From Rhodoblastus sp963727035 (lineage in GTDB: Bacteria > Pseudomonadota > Alphaproteobacteria > Rhizobiales > Beijerinckiaceae), in contig CAVSEY010000003.1 in assembly GCA_963727035.1 (NCBI GenBank), forward strand, positions 1-64,000: DNA of 64,000 bases, read 5' to 3'. Positions 46,202-55,309 of the stretch are shown in pieces; the first letter of the stretch is position 1; the number at the start of each line of letters is the position of its first letter. The position numbers and the translations under genes are program-made. Below the pieces are notes generated by a model that was not told where the DNA came from, made no database searches, and worked only from the letters and a program-made list of their open reading frames with translations.

Positions 46202-47382
46202 GACGCGTACCTCATATGCGCCGCGACGATCGCGAGCATGTGCAAGGTGGTCGGGTAGTAGGATTGATTGCTCGTCGCGGTGAAAAACTCCGGGCTCAAC
46301 GGCGTTTTCTCCGTCACGCAGACCGTCAGTCGCGCAAGAGCGTCGTAATCTTGGTCGCCGAACGGCGCGCCACGACGGCCCGTATCGACATCGACCGGAG
46401 CGAGGGTGGGATCCCGCGACCAGAGCGCGACAAAAGGCGCGTAGGTCGCGCGGTCGCCGACGCCCGCCATGGCCATGTAAAGTGGAATGCGGATGGCGTT
46501 ATAGGAGAAGGCGCGGGGAAAGCCAGCCGCGGGCGCCCATTTATCGTCTTTAGCGGCGATCCAGTCGCTTGACAGATTGGCTGGGCCGAAACGCGCCGCC
46601 TTGATCAGCGCGAGTCCTGACTGGATGAGGCCGCTCCAATCGACTTCCGGCGCGACGAGGGGGAGCCGCTCGAAAGCCGGAAAAACCCAATAGGACAGAT
46701 TGAGCACAGGGCCGTCGGGCCGGTACTCATGGGCGAAGCCCGCCACCGCCGGCAGCAGCGACGGACCGTCCTTGCCTCCGACCAGCAGCAGCTTGCGGCC
46801 GACCTCCACAGCGATGCGGCGCGCGGCGACGCGATAGGAGACGTCGCCCCAGTAATCCGCCGCTTCGGCCAGGGCCCAGGCGACCAATATGTCGCCGTCC
46901 GAGGCGTCGTTCATGTCGGCGACTGGCGGGCGCGCGCGGGGATCCCAGAGCCAGGCGATAAGCTGGTCGTCGCGGGTCATCATATTGGCGCGGGTGAAAT
47001 TCCAGATGCGGTCGAAGGCGTCGTGATCGTTGGCGGCCACAGCGAGAAGCATGCCATAGCCTTGGCCCTCGCTATGGCTGACCGCGCCATTGGCGAAATC
47101 AATGACGCGGCCCGATTGCGTAATGAAGCGCCCCTTGTAGCGCCCCCATATTTCGGGACTCGCCAGGGCTCCGCCGAGCTTTTTCTCGCTGGCGTCGAGA
47201 TCGAGCCGCTCCTGAGCGGCGCCCGGGGGGGCCTCTTTCGGCGCCGCGGCCTCGGCGGGGGCGGCTGGAGAGACGAGAGGCGTCGCAGCACGCTCGGCGC
47301 CGGCCTGCGTCTGCGCCGCCAGGGGTCCGGCGACAAGCAGCAGGCTGGTGAAGGCCAGCGCACGCGGGAGAGCGAGGCTCAT
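46186..47382 (-). CDS. bcsZ: BcsZ, periplasmic endo-1,4-beta-glucanase (GH8)
   Basis: The 398-residue protein has a signal peptide (LAFTSLLLVAGPLAAQTQ), an Ala/Pro linker and the GH8 domain. The acid Glu is in SHSEGQGYGMLLAV and the family signature Asp in NDASDGDILVAWALAEA; further conserved segments are FSYNAIRIPLYMAMA and SYYPTTLHML. It trims cellulose chains in the periplasm during export. Its start overlaps bcsB by 4 bp. Confidence 0.95.
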   Translation of the reverse strand: MSLALPRALAFTSLLLVAGPLAAQTQAGAERAATPLVSPAAPAEAAAPKEAPPGAAQERLDLDASEKKLGGALASPEIWGRYKGRFITQSGRVIDFANGAVSHSEGQGYGMLLAVAANDHDAFDRIWNFTRANMMTRDDQLIAWLWDPRARPPVADMNDASDGDILVAWALAEAADYWGDVSYRVAARRIAVEVGRKLLLVGGKDGPSLLPAVAGFAHEYRPDGPVLNLSYWVFPAFERLPLVAPEVDWSGLIQSGLALIKAARFGPANLSSDWIAAKDDKWAPAAGFPRAFSYNAIRIPLYMAMAGVGDRATYAPFVALWSRDPTLAPVDVDTGRRGAPFGDQDYDALARLTVCVTEKTPLSPEFFTATSNQSYYPTTLHMLAIVAAHMRYASCSKR

Positions 47383-50102
47383 TCGACCCTCCTGCCGACA
47401 TTGCGTACGAAGCCGTGGGTGGCGATGGCGAGAAGGAAGGCGACGACCAGAACCAGCGAGACATAGGCGCCGGCGTTGAGCGAAAACCAGCCCGCCGCGA
47501 TCAGCCGCACATTGGAAAGCGACAACGGTTGGGTGACGACGAAGCGCACCGTCTTCGGGGGAAGAGACGAAACGGCGCCGTCGGAATCATTGAGAATCGA
47601 AATTCTCCCGTCGACCAGTCGCCAGACGCGTGGATCCGAAACGCACTCCACCGATTCCGCCAGAACGGAGGAATTAGGCGCGGTCACCAAGGTCCAGACG
47701 TCGTCGGCGGTGGCGCCACGCGCGCTCTGGGCGATCAGAAGCGAGTTGTCGCGCTGGTAGATTATCTTCGCCGCCTGTTCGTCGCCGTCGGCGACGAGCG
47801 TCTGCGCCTCGTCGATCGTGCCGCGCCACAGGTCGTGCGCCAGCGCGCCGAGTCTCGCGCCGGCTTCGCCGATCCACTTACGCCAGCGCTCCTGTCCGGC
47901 GAGGCTTTCGGACCATTGCTCGAAGAGTTCGCGGTCGTCAGCCTTGCGCGCGTCCGGCGGCGAGGCCAGCAAAGCCGCAAGGTCGATCGGCGCCGCGGCG
48001 ACCGCGGCCGGCGCATGGCGCAAATGGCAGGCCGCCGGCAGGTTTTTTTGCAGCACCAAGCGATTGCGCGCGCGGATGTCGACCGGCGACAATTGATCGC
48101 GCGGCTCGTTTGAAGCGACGAGACGATCGCCCCACGCCACGCGCATCCGGTCAGGATCGAGGCCGACGGCCCGCGCCGTCGCGGGATCGAGTTGGCCGGC
48201 GGCGGCCACGATCAGCGTCGCGCCCGAGCCGACCGGGGGCGGTGTCACGGTGAAACGGAAGTCGATCGGCCGGCCGGCGGACGCGGCGATGCGCGCGGCG
48301 AACGTGGCGGCGGCGGCGATCGAGCTTGTGTCCGCCGACGGCGCGTAGAGTTTAGGCTGTTTCGTTCCGCCTATGAAGGGAAATCCGCCCGAGGCGGTGA
48401 CCGCGAGATCCGGCACACGGCTGATCCGGGCAAGTCGCGGGATGCGCAGCGTGGTGGAATCGAGGAAAAGAAAGCGCTTGTTGCCGGCGATGGCGGAAAG
48501 CGGGTCGCAGGCGGCGTCGGCCGCGTTGGACAGTTGCGCCTGAATTTCGATGCGGTTCAGTCCGGAACGGAAAAATCCGAGCGGCAACGGCAGGGTTTTG
48601 TCCGTGAACACCTCGCCATGGGAATTGGACAAAGGCACCGAGACGGCGTTGCGTCCATTGATCGCGACGATGATCTTGGCGCTCGAGGAAAGCCCCGGCG
48701 CATAGCCGCCCGCGAGATCGAGAAGCACTTTGGCGTAATCGGCGGAGAAGAAGTCCGCCGGCATGACGACGTTGAAGCCGGCGCGGAAATAACGGCCGGA
48801 AAATTCCACGCTGTGCAGGCCGAGATCGGAGAGCCTCACTGTCTGCCCGCCCGAGACGCGGTAGCCGGGGAAGGCCTGGGAAGCGCGCAGGCCCGCGAGG
48901 GAGCCATGCGGCTGGGCCGCCTTGCCGAAGGCGACCAGCGCGCGGTTGACATCGTCCTGGGTCCTGCCGGTGATGACGATTGTGGCACGCCGCATCGGCG
49001 TTGCCGGCAGGACGGAGAGACGGGGCCCGTCGACGTTGGCGAATTCGGCGAGATCGGGCGTGGCGGCCACGTCGGCGGCGACGCCTATCACCAGATTGAC
49101 GCCATATTCGCCGCCCGCCATCGGCCCCACATCGACCATGGGCTGCTCGAAATGACCGCCGGAGGCGATGATCTGAACGGCTCGGATGACACGCTCGATA
49201 TTGCCGGGACTGGTGCGCCCGGGCAGAACGGCGCGCACCGGCAGGACGCCTTGAGCGTCGGGCGGCAAGGCGGCCAGATCGGCGAGATCAAGCGCCCTGC
49301 TGTCACGGATCGGCATCAAGAATCCCGTCTGCGACGGGTCGATCTGCGTCCACAGTTCGTAGGTCGCTTCGAGGGAGCAATCAACGCGGTGGCGCTCGTC
49401 CACCGCGATGCGCAGGGCGTTGAAGCCAGGTTCGAGGACGCCGGCGGGAATGTCGAAATCGACGGATTCAACCTTGTCGAAGGCGGCGACGCGGGTGGCG
49501 CCGATTTCGACGTCGTTGATCGACATAGTGATTTTCGAGGCTTCGGGCATGACCGAAACGGCGGAAATATAGCCGAGACGAAAACGGAGCCGGCTGCGCG
49601 CCTGGGCCGCCGAGAGATAGATCGGCCATTCTGACGCGCCGGTTTCGCCGTTCAAGCGAAAGCCCTGAATATTATTTGGGAGATGGCGCAAAACGAAGCC
49701 TGCGTCGGCGTCCGTGGCCGCCAAAGGCGCCGGGGCGGCGGCGGGGGAAGGCGAGAGCGCAGGAGGGGCCGCAGCGTTCAAGACGCCCCGCGCCGTCCCG
49801 GCCAAGTCGGAGGGAGGAAGGTTTGGCGCGACGGCGGCCGCGGGCCCCCAAGGCGGCGCAGGCCGGATCGATCCCACCGCGTCGCCATCGACGGCCTCGG
49901 TCGAGGCTGGTTTTTCGCTGAGAGCCGAGGGGGCAGTCAGGGCGATGCGGCCCGCGCCGAAAATGAAGCCTAGATCCGGATTCGCCGTCATGAACTGGCC
50001 GCTGGCTGGCGTCGCGGCGATCGCGAAAAGCAGGGTTAGCGCCGCGGCGGCGCGCTTCGGCGCTGGCGGCGGCATATTCCTGCTGAGCGGGTTCGCGTAC
50101 AT
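47379..50102 (-). CDS. bcsB: BcsB, membrane-anchored periplasmic cellulose synthase subunit
   Basis: The 907-residue protein (ATG 50102, 2 bp after the bcsA stop) has an N-terminal signal (AAAALTLLFAIAATPASG), an Ala/Pro linker, then alternating carbohydrate-binding and flavodoxin-like domains (FRLNGETGASEWPIYLSAAQ; GLHSVEFSGRYFRAGFNVVM; LNRIEIQAQL). A C-terminal transmembrane helix (SLNAGAYVSLVLVVAFLLAI) packs against BcsA. It guides the nascent glucan through the periplasm. An alternative start 27 bp later is possible. Confidence 0.94.
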   Translation of the reverse strand: MYANPLSRNMPPPAPKRAAAALTLLFAIAATPASGQFMTANPDLGFIFGAGRIALTAPSALSEKPASTEAVDGDAVGSIRPAPPWGPAAAVAPNLPPSDLAGTARGVLNAAAPPALSPSPAAAPAPLAATDADAGFVLRHLPNNIQGFRLNGETGASEWPIYLSAAQARSRLRFRLGYISAVSVMPEASKITMSINDVEIGATRVAAFDKVESVDFDIPAGVLEPGFNALRIAVDERHRVDCSLEATYELWTQIDPSQTGFLMPIRDSRALDLADLAALPPDAQGVLPVRAVLPGRTSPGNIERVIRAVQIIASGGHFEQPMVDVGPMAGGEYGVNLVIGVAADVAATPDLAEFANVDGPRLSVLPATPMRRATIVITGRTQDDVNRALVAFGKAAQPHGSLAGLRASQAFPGYRVSGGQTVRLSDLGLHSVEFSGRYFRAGFNVVMPADFFSADYAKVLLDLAGGYAPGLSSSAKIIVAINGRNAVSVPLSNSHGEVFTDKTLPLPLGFFRSGLNRIEIQAQLSNAADAACDPLSAIAGNKRFLFLDSTTLRIPRLARISRVPDLAVTASGGFPFIGGTKQPKLYAPSADTSSIAAAATFAARIAASAGRPIDFRFTVTPPPVGSGATLIVAAAGQLDPATARAVGLDPDRMRVAWGDRLVASNEPRDQLSPVDIRARNRLVLQKNLPAACHLRHAPAAVAAAPIDLAALLASPPDARKADDRELFEQWSESLAGQERWRKWIGEAGARLGALAHDLWRGTIDEAQTLVADGDEQAAKIIYQRDNSLLIAQSARGATADDVWTLVTAPNSSVLAESVECVSDPRVWRLVDGRISILNDSDGAVSSLPPKTVRFVVTQPLSLSNVRLIAAGWFSLNAGAYVSLVLVVAFLLAIATHGFVRNVGRRVE

Positions 50103-50104
50103 CG

Positions 50105-52435
50105 TCACGCCTTTTTTGCTTTTTCGGCAAACGGCGCCCCTGCGGCGCGCATCTGCGTCGCCGCAACATCGAGGAGGCTGCGCAGGCCGGCGATCGAGGC
50201 GTCGGCGATTTCCATCACCGGCGCGCTCTCGCCGGCTATATTTGGCGCGGGTTCGGCGCTTGGCTTCGGCGCAACCTTCGGAAGGACGTCCCGGACCGCA
50301 TAGCGAATGGCGCGAACTGGCTCCGTGAGGCCCCACCAGATGAATTGCCCCGAGCCGGCGAGAAGGTTTTTGTGGGTGCGCCGCGACGTCAGGAAGCGGG
50401 GCAGCGCTTCGGAATCGCCATACATGAGTTCGGCCAGGGCGAAATAGTCGCGCGGGCGCATGTCCTCGAATTGGGCGGCGACGAAAGCGTCGGCCGCGCC
50501 TTCCTCGGAGCGCAGAATCCTTAACGGGAGGCTCTGGCGCGGATGAAGCGCCGCGGGCATGGGCTTGACATAGAGCCTGCCCTTGAGGGGCTTTGCCCCT
50601 AGGCTTTCCGGGGGCGCGCCGATGAAGGCGAAGGCGCAGCCGCCGGCGGAAACATTCCGCACGCGAACCGGATAGCGCGCGCCTTCGATGACGGCGACGG
50701 CTTCGCGGTCAACGCCAAGGCGCGGATGGCGGTCGGGCTGCTTGCGCTCGGAGACCGCGCCAAGGGCGGCGCCCGCGATTATCATATTGAAGGCGTTCCA
50801 CAGGCCGACGACCAGCATCAGGCCATTGGCGCCCGGATCGAAGGCGTAGCGCCATATTGCGGCGCATTCGGCGACGAGCAGCAGGCCCCATGCCGCGAAA
50901 AACGGCCAGGACAATTCCGACAGATGATCCTCGTCCAGCGACAGGCCCTTGGCGGTAACGTTGAAGGTCGGCTTACGCGGCGAGAGGACCACTGAGACGA
51001 TCGCCTTGGCGAGAAAGACGCCCTGGACATATTCATAAAGCTCCGACACCCACGGCCAGCGCAGCCGGCCGTAGATGTAATTCTGGAGCATCATGTTTAC
51101 GATCATGTAGACCAGCGTATAGGATAAAGCCTCATTGACGTTTGCGACGAAAAGCTTGATGTCGAAAAATATATAGAGCAACGGCGCGAACATGAAGATG
51201 AGGCGCGGCACGGGGAAGAACCAGAAGGTCATGCTCGAAAGGTAGGCGAGGCGTTGAATCGCCTTCAGGCCCTTCTTGAAGGCTGGGTTTTTCAGGAGCA
51301 GGATCTGGAACATGCCCTGACACCAGCGCGATCGTTGACCGATGAAGGACGAAAAAGTTTCCGGCTGCAGTCCGGCTATCAGGGGCTTGTCAACAAAGAC
51401 GCTGTGCCAGCCGCGCGAGTGGAGCTCGAAGGCGGTTTCGCAATCCTCGGTGATGGTCACGCCGGAAAAGCCGCCGGTTTCGGCGAGGGCGGTTCGGCGC
51501 AGAAGCGCGGCCGAGCCGCAGAAAAACGAGCCGTCCCATTTGTCGAGGCCGCGCTGGGTCATCGAATAGAACATTTCGTTTTCAGACGGCATGGACCCGA
51601 AGGTGCGCAGGTTCTTCTCGATCGGATCGGGATTGAGGAAAACGTGTGGCGTTTGCACGAGGAAGAGCCGGGGATCACGCCGAAAATGGCCGACGGTCTC
51701 GCGCAGGAAGGCGCGGAACGGCGCGTGGTCGGCGTCGAAGACGACAATGATTTGGCCATTCGTGTGGGCGAGCGCGGCGTTCATGTTGCCCGCCTTGGCG
51801 TGCTCGTTGCGAGCGCGTGTGAGATATTGGGCGCCGAGTTGCGCGCAGAGGTCCTGCAGCGAGGCGCGGCGATCGCGCGCAGCCTTCGCCTTTTCCGGAT
51901 TGCGGTCGCCGCATTTCTGGTCGGTGCCGCCGTCGTCGAGCAGATAGACGTTGAGTTTGGCGGCGGGATAATCCATCGACTTCGCCGCCGCGACCGTCGT
52001 GGCGAGGATATATTCATCCTCGTTGTACGTAGGGATGAAGACATCGACGGTGGGTAGATCGGTATCGGCGTCGCGCTCCAGTTTTGACCGGCGCAGCGGG
52101 TCGATATTGATGATCAGGCTGATGGCGAGGATGACGACGCAATAAAGCTCGGCGCCGAAAAGGATGGAGCCGAATATGAATCCGGTGGTGTCAGACATGG
52201 GCGGCAGCGTCTCGGCGCCGCGCCAGTAGATGTAGCGGATGACGATGAACGTGGCGAGGGCGAGGAAAAACTGACGCGCCAACGCGCCGCGGAGGAAGCC
52301 CCATACGCCGAGCATGAGCGCGATGAGGGCGACGCCCAATCGCGCCTGAGCGGCGACGCTGATGGGCTGGGTCAGCATGATAACCGCGAACAGCCCGGCC
52401 AGCAGCCAGAAACACAAACGCAACGCGAACGCCAT
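50105..52435 (-). CDS. bcsA: BcsA, cellulose synthase catalytic subunit
   Basis: This 776-residue GT2 enzyme has transmembrane helices at both sides of a glycosyltransferase domain. The motifs are DDG in LLDDGG (about 165), DxD in FDADHAP (about 233), TED in TITEDCE (about 328) and QRSRW (about 368). A PilZ domain follows (about 565-665) with NVSAGG. The usual RxxxR c-di-GMP motif reads ERKQPDRHPR, where the first expected Arg appears as Asp. It polymerises UDP-glucose and translocates the chain through the inner membrane. The c-di-GMP response may be altered. First gene of the bcsABZKN run. Confidence 0.95.
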   Translation of the reverse strand: MAFALRLCFWLLAGLFAVIMLTQPISVAAQARLGVALIALMLGVWGFLRGALARQFFLALATFIVIRYIYWRGAETLPPMSDTTGFIFGSILFGAELYCVVILAISLIINIDPLRRSKLERDADTDLPTVDVFIPTYNEDEYILATTVAAAKSMDYPAAKLNVYLLDDGGTDQKCGDRNPEKAKAARDRRASLQDLCAQLGAQYLTRARNEHAKAGNMNAALAHTNGQIIVVFDADHAPFRAFLRETVGHFRRDPRLFLVQTPHVFLNPDPIEKNLRTFGSMPSENEMFYSMTQRGLDKWDGSFFCGSAALLRRTALAETGGFSGVTITEDCETAFELHSRGWHSVFVDKPLIAGLQPETFSSFIGQRSRWCQGMFQILLLKNPAFKKGLKAIQRLAYLSSMTFWFFPVPRLIFMFAPLLYIFFDIKLFVANVNEALSYTLVYMIVNMMLQNYIYGRLRWPWVSELYEYVQGVFLAKAIVSVVLSPRKPTFNVTAKGLSLDEDHLSELSWPFFAAWGLLLVAECAAIWRYAFDPGANGLMLVVGLWNAFNMIIAGAALGAVSERKQPDRHPRLGVDREAVAVIEGARYPVRVRNVSAGGCAFAFIGAPPESLGAKPLKGRLYVKPMPAALHPRQSLPLRILRSEEGAADAFVAAQFEDMRPRDYFALAELMYGDSEALPRFLTSRRTHKNLLAGSGQFIWWGLTEPVRAIRYAVRDVLPKVAPKPSAEPAPNIAGESAPVMEIADASIAGLRSLLDVAATQMRAAGAPFAEKAKKA

Positions 52436-52456
52436 ATACGCTTCCTTGGTTCGGTA

Positions 52457-52492
52457 TTAACGTAAAGGAAGATTGTTAACGTCTGCGTTAAG
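52457..52492. promoter_or_regulatory. TTAACG-type repeats upstream of bcsA
   Basis: Three copies of a TTAACG/CGTTAA motif (TTAACGTAA, TTAACGTC, GCGTTAAG) lie within 36 bp, 22-57 bp before the bcsA start. The same motif is repeated upstream of bcsS. This looks like the operator of a shared regulator; no known binding consensus is claimed. The rest of the 52493-52751 gap shows no supported gene. Confidence 0.5.
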
Positions 52493-52751
52493 CAGCCATT
52501 ATAAAAAACTCCGCGCTGAGCTTTTGTGGTTAACAGTCAGTTTACTCTACGAACCCGGAGGCGGTGCGGTGGCAGCGGCGCAGCGTCGACGAGAGGCGCG
52601 GCGGGTTCGAAATCATGTTGAATTGGGTAAAAGAAACGTACTCGCCGGGCTTTTCCCGGCGGAAAGGCTTGGCGCGCTTCGGCGTGAGGCCGCCAGGTCG
52701 AAGAAAACACCGTCTACTGCTTTCAGCGATCCAAAAGCGCTTCAAACAGCG

Positions 52752-53549
52752 TCAAAATCCGACGTGGGCGTCGAGGATGCCATAGCCGCCGGAGCCCGTG
52801 ACCCGGCTGCTGGTGGCGCCGCCCGAAACGCCGAAAGCGAGTTGGCCGATGGCGAGGCCGGTCAGATGGACGCCGGCGCGATATTCCGAATAGAAGCGAT
52901 TGCCGAGCGCGAGAACTTCCGGGCCGACGAAAACATTTTCCCAGATCCGGTAGCCGGCCTTGAAGCGGGAATAATATTCCGAATTCGTGGTGCTGAACGA
53001 GCCATAGCCGCTCAGCATCGTGTCCCGCGTCGGGTTGCCGTAAAATTCGCCGACGATTTTCGCTCCGATATAGAAGCCTGCGGTGGGATTGTTGGGATCG
53101 GGATAGCTCAGGGTCGTGTTGCTCAGCTCTACGCCGCCCAGAAGCACGAAGGACCAGTTGCGGGTATTCCAGCCATAGCCGCCGAGCACGCCGCCGTCTT
53201 CTTGACTGGCATAGATTTTTTTGCCGACGCCAACGTTCGCCGGCGGAGTGGCTGGCAGAGTGGTAAAATAATTATAATCGCCGGCGATTCCCTCGACGCG
53301 GTAACGGAAACCGTCCTGCCGGAGATTGCCATCGAGCGCACCGGTAATGGCGGCCGCGCCGAAAACGCTCTGCGTGGTCGTCGCGGAGACGGACGTGTCG
53401 AGAACGATCGACGGCGCATAGTCAGGCTCCGACGTCTTGTCACCCGTGTACCAGTCAACCGCCCCCGCTGCTTGCGCCCTTGCGACCCAATAGGCCGCCG
53501 CGAGCAGCAGGGTCCGGATGCGGGGCAGCGTCCGAGCCGGTGATTTCAT
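52752..53549 (-). CDS. bcsS: BcsS, cellulose biosynthesis outer-membrane-like protein
   Basis: The 265-residue protein (ATG 53549; 53576 also possible) has a signal peptide ending about AQAAGA, then WYTGDKTSEPDYAPSIVLDT. Alternating amphipathic strands follow (FRYRVEGIAGDYNYF, WSFVLLGGVELSNTTL, YYSRFKAGYRIWENVFVGPE, SEYRAGVHLTGLAIGQLAFG), ending in HVGF. A terminal aromatic residue and the strand pattern fit an outer-membrane beta-barrel. It matches the BcsS family found with alphaproteobacterial bcsAB. It could provide the outer-membrane exit that BcsC otherwise supplies; this is inference. Confidence 0.8.
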   Translation of the reverse strand: MKSPARTLPRIRTLLLAAAYWVARAQAAGAVDWYTGDKTSEPDYAPSIVLDTSVSATTTQSVFGAAAITGALDGNLRQDGFRYRVEGIAGDYNYFTTLPATPPANVGVGKKIYASQEDGGVLGGYGWNTRNWSFVLLGGVELSNTTLSYPDPNNPTAGFYIGAKIVGEFYGNPTRDTMLSGYGSFSTTNSEYYSRFKAGYRIWENVFVGPEVLALGNRFYSEYRAGVHLTGLAIGQLAFGVSGGATSSRVTGSGGYGILDAHVGF

Positions 53550-53638
53550 CGAAACTACGGGGATGGCGGTGCTCATTTTACCGATCTGATCGAAACGTCT
53601 GCCTAGGCCAACGGTTCCGGTTGGACTCTTGGAGATGA

Positions 53639-53738
53639 TTTAACGTACGTAAATGCAATCGCTAAATTACGTGCGTTAATGAGCGCTTTCGTTGACCAGC
53701 GACGGCAGAAACATGATTAGCCAAGGATTAACGAGCGC
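53639..53738. promoter_or_regulatory. TTAACG-type palindromes upstream of bcsS
   Basis: TTTAACGTACGTAAA (53639-53653), TTACGTGCGTTAA (53667-53679) and ATTAACGAGCG (53728-53738) lie 90-190 bp before the bcsS start. The first is an almost perfect palindrome and the second is its near inverse, 28 bp further on. The motif is the same as upstream of bcsA. Confidence 0.5.
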
Positions 53739-53924
53739 TAAATCGCCGTTGGGTCTTCGGCTGTCGGAAAAAGGCGGCAGACGGAATCTCCGAGCGCGCT
53801 GGCAATTGACTTGCCGTTCCGCGCCGCCGCGTGCTTCACAGCCTATTTTTCCGCCGTTTCCTCGACGACTGCCTGTCGCCCGCCCGCGCCCAAAAACTTG
53901 ACCTCCACCTTGGCTTCCGTCTTC

Positions 53925-54192
53925 GCATGCGTCGCCATCAGAAGCTTGCGCTGGTTGAAACGTTTGGCGCCCAGGCTAGTCTGTGGCAGCAGGAGAAGCT
54001 GCGGCCTGAGTTGCAACGCGATGACCAGTCCGACGGCCGACGCGTCGTGATGGGCAGCTGGGTGAACATCAGCCAGTCCTAAACGGTTCCCTGCACCCAG
54101 ACACCGATATTGGAGACGAAGGCGCCTCCGGCCCAGAGCCGATAGTTGAAACCGCGCCGAGACTGGAAGAAGCCTGAAGCCGGAGGCTTCAT
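53925..54192 (-). pseudogene. N-terminal remnant of an MFS transporter
   Basis: From ATG 54192 (overlapping the stop of the preceding membrane protein) the frame reads FNYRLWAGGAFVSNIGVWVQ, then meets an in-frame TAG and DWLMFTQL. After a frame change it continues HHDASAVGLVIALQLRPQLL and RFNQRKLLMATHA. This is the first 90 residues of an enterobactin-exporter-type major facilitator. The remainder is absent. A stop, a frameshift and a truncation together make this a true pseudogene. Confidence 0.7.
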
Positions 54193-54518
54193 GGCCGCTC
54201 CGGCTGGTTGCCGCGGTTGAAGCGTCCCAACAGCCGCGCCAGGAGCACGGAGATGAGAAACGCGCCGGCACCGAGCGCGGCGGCATCGCTCGTATCCTTC
54301 AGCGCGAAATCGCCGACGCGACAGACGAGGACGTAGCCGATGACGACGTTGAGGAAGCCCCAGAGGACGCTGACAGTCGACGAAGAAAGCCCTTCTCCGG
54401 GGGGCTTGGCGAGCGGGCTTTGAAACGGTTTGCCCATCATGCCGCTGACGACATAGGGCACGGCGTTCGCCAGGAAGACGCCGCCGAAGAAATAGGAAAG
54501 AAGCTGAAGCCAGGGCAT
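54189..54518 (-). CDS. Small integral membrane protein of unknown function
   Basis: This intact 109-residue protein has three hydrophobic helices (LQLLSYFFGGVFLANAVPYV; VSVLWGFLNVVIGYVLVCRV; AALGAGAFLISVLLARLLGR). No family is recognised. It sits between the isochorismatase-like gene (1-bp gap) and the MFS remnant (ATGA overlap), so the three once formed an operon. Confidence 0.65.
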   Translation of the reverse strand: MPWLQLLSYFFGGVFLANAVPYVVSGMMGKPFQSPLAKPPGEGLSSSTVSVLWGFLNVVIGYVLVCRVGDFALKDTSDAAALGAGAFLISVLLARLLGRFNRGNQPERP

Positions 54519-54519
54519 T

Positions 54520-54957
54520 TCACGCGCTCCTCGTCGCCAGACGATTGATGATTTCTCGGCTCATTCCGGTTTCGCCGAGCCGCGGGAAGACGTTCCCGAC
54601 GCTGTAGCTGTGCGCTTCCGGACCCACATCCGTCATCGCGTCGAGAGCGAGGGTGACATTGAATCCCCCCTCACAGGCTTGACGCACGGTCGACTCGACT
54701 CCGGTTCCGGTCACCACCCCAGCGATCACCACCTGGGCGACGCCACGCGCTTTCAGCTGAGGTTCGAGATCAGTGTTGGCGAAGGCGCCCGAGGTCCGCT
54801 TCGCAACGACAACGTCTGCGCCGTTGGCCGCCGTTCCGAACAGATCGCTATCGGCGTCGGCGATAACGCCCTTTTGGCGGGTGCCATCGGCGCGGTCGAA
54901 GTTGGCCAGAACGTCAGGCGCGCTTATGTAGCGGGAGGAGGAAGGTCCAGGCAACAT
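54520..54957 (-). pseudogene. Isochorismatase-like hydrolase, N-terminally truncated and lacking the catalytic Cys
   Basis: The 145-residue frame contains the family's catalytic Lys region (VVVAKRTSGAFANTDLEPQL) and the fold VAQVVIAGVVTGTGVESTVR. The position that is normally Cys (as in TxxCVxxT) is Gly here, and the N-terminal 40-50 residues with the catalytic Asp are absent. It is therefore unlikely to be an active hydrolase. An upstream coding part cannot be found in any frame. Confidence 0.65.
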
Positions 54958-55082
54958 TTATCTGGCGCATGCAAGAGTTTTCGGAAATTACGGAGATCGC
55001 CGAGTATGAACGAGGCCGCCGCACTACGATCGTCTGCTTTGCGGCCTATTCGTGTCGTTCGGCCCATGGCCGCTCTCCGCCC

Positions 55083-55265
55083 ATGACTGCCGCCGAAGAA
55101 TTCAACCGGGAATTTCCGGAACGGGTCAGGTTGAGACTATCGAAGCTGCCTGAGATGGTCCGCTCAGCGCCGTTTACCGGGCATTTCCTAGCGCTTCGTG
55201 CGGGATTGGAAGACGGCCAAATCCGGCCGCCGCCTTTGCACTTTGACCAACGATCAACAATATAA
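55083..55265 (+). CDS. Possible small hypothetical protein
   Basis: The 60-residue frame from ATG 55083 reads TAAEEFNREFPERVRLRLSK and SAPFTGHFLALRAGLEDGQI, with protein-like composition but no good ribosome-binding site and no recognised family. It could be a small gene or a remnant. The in-frame extension upstream (54969) looks less protein-like. Confidence 0.3.
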   Translation: MTAAEEFNREFPERVRLRLSKLPEMVRSAPFTGHFLALRAGLEDGQIRPPPLHFDQRSTI

Positions 55266-55309
55266 GCCATGCGGGCAGCGACACGCTCGTGCAACCTCAG
55301 GACAAAACC

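Noticed and set aside
48192..49634. 480-codon plus-strand frame
   Set aside because: Antisense to bcsB; composition typical of a shadow frame.
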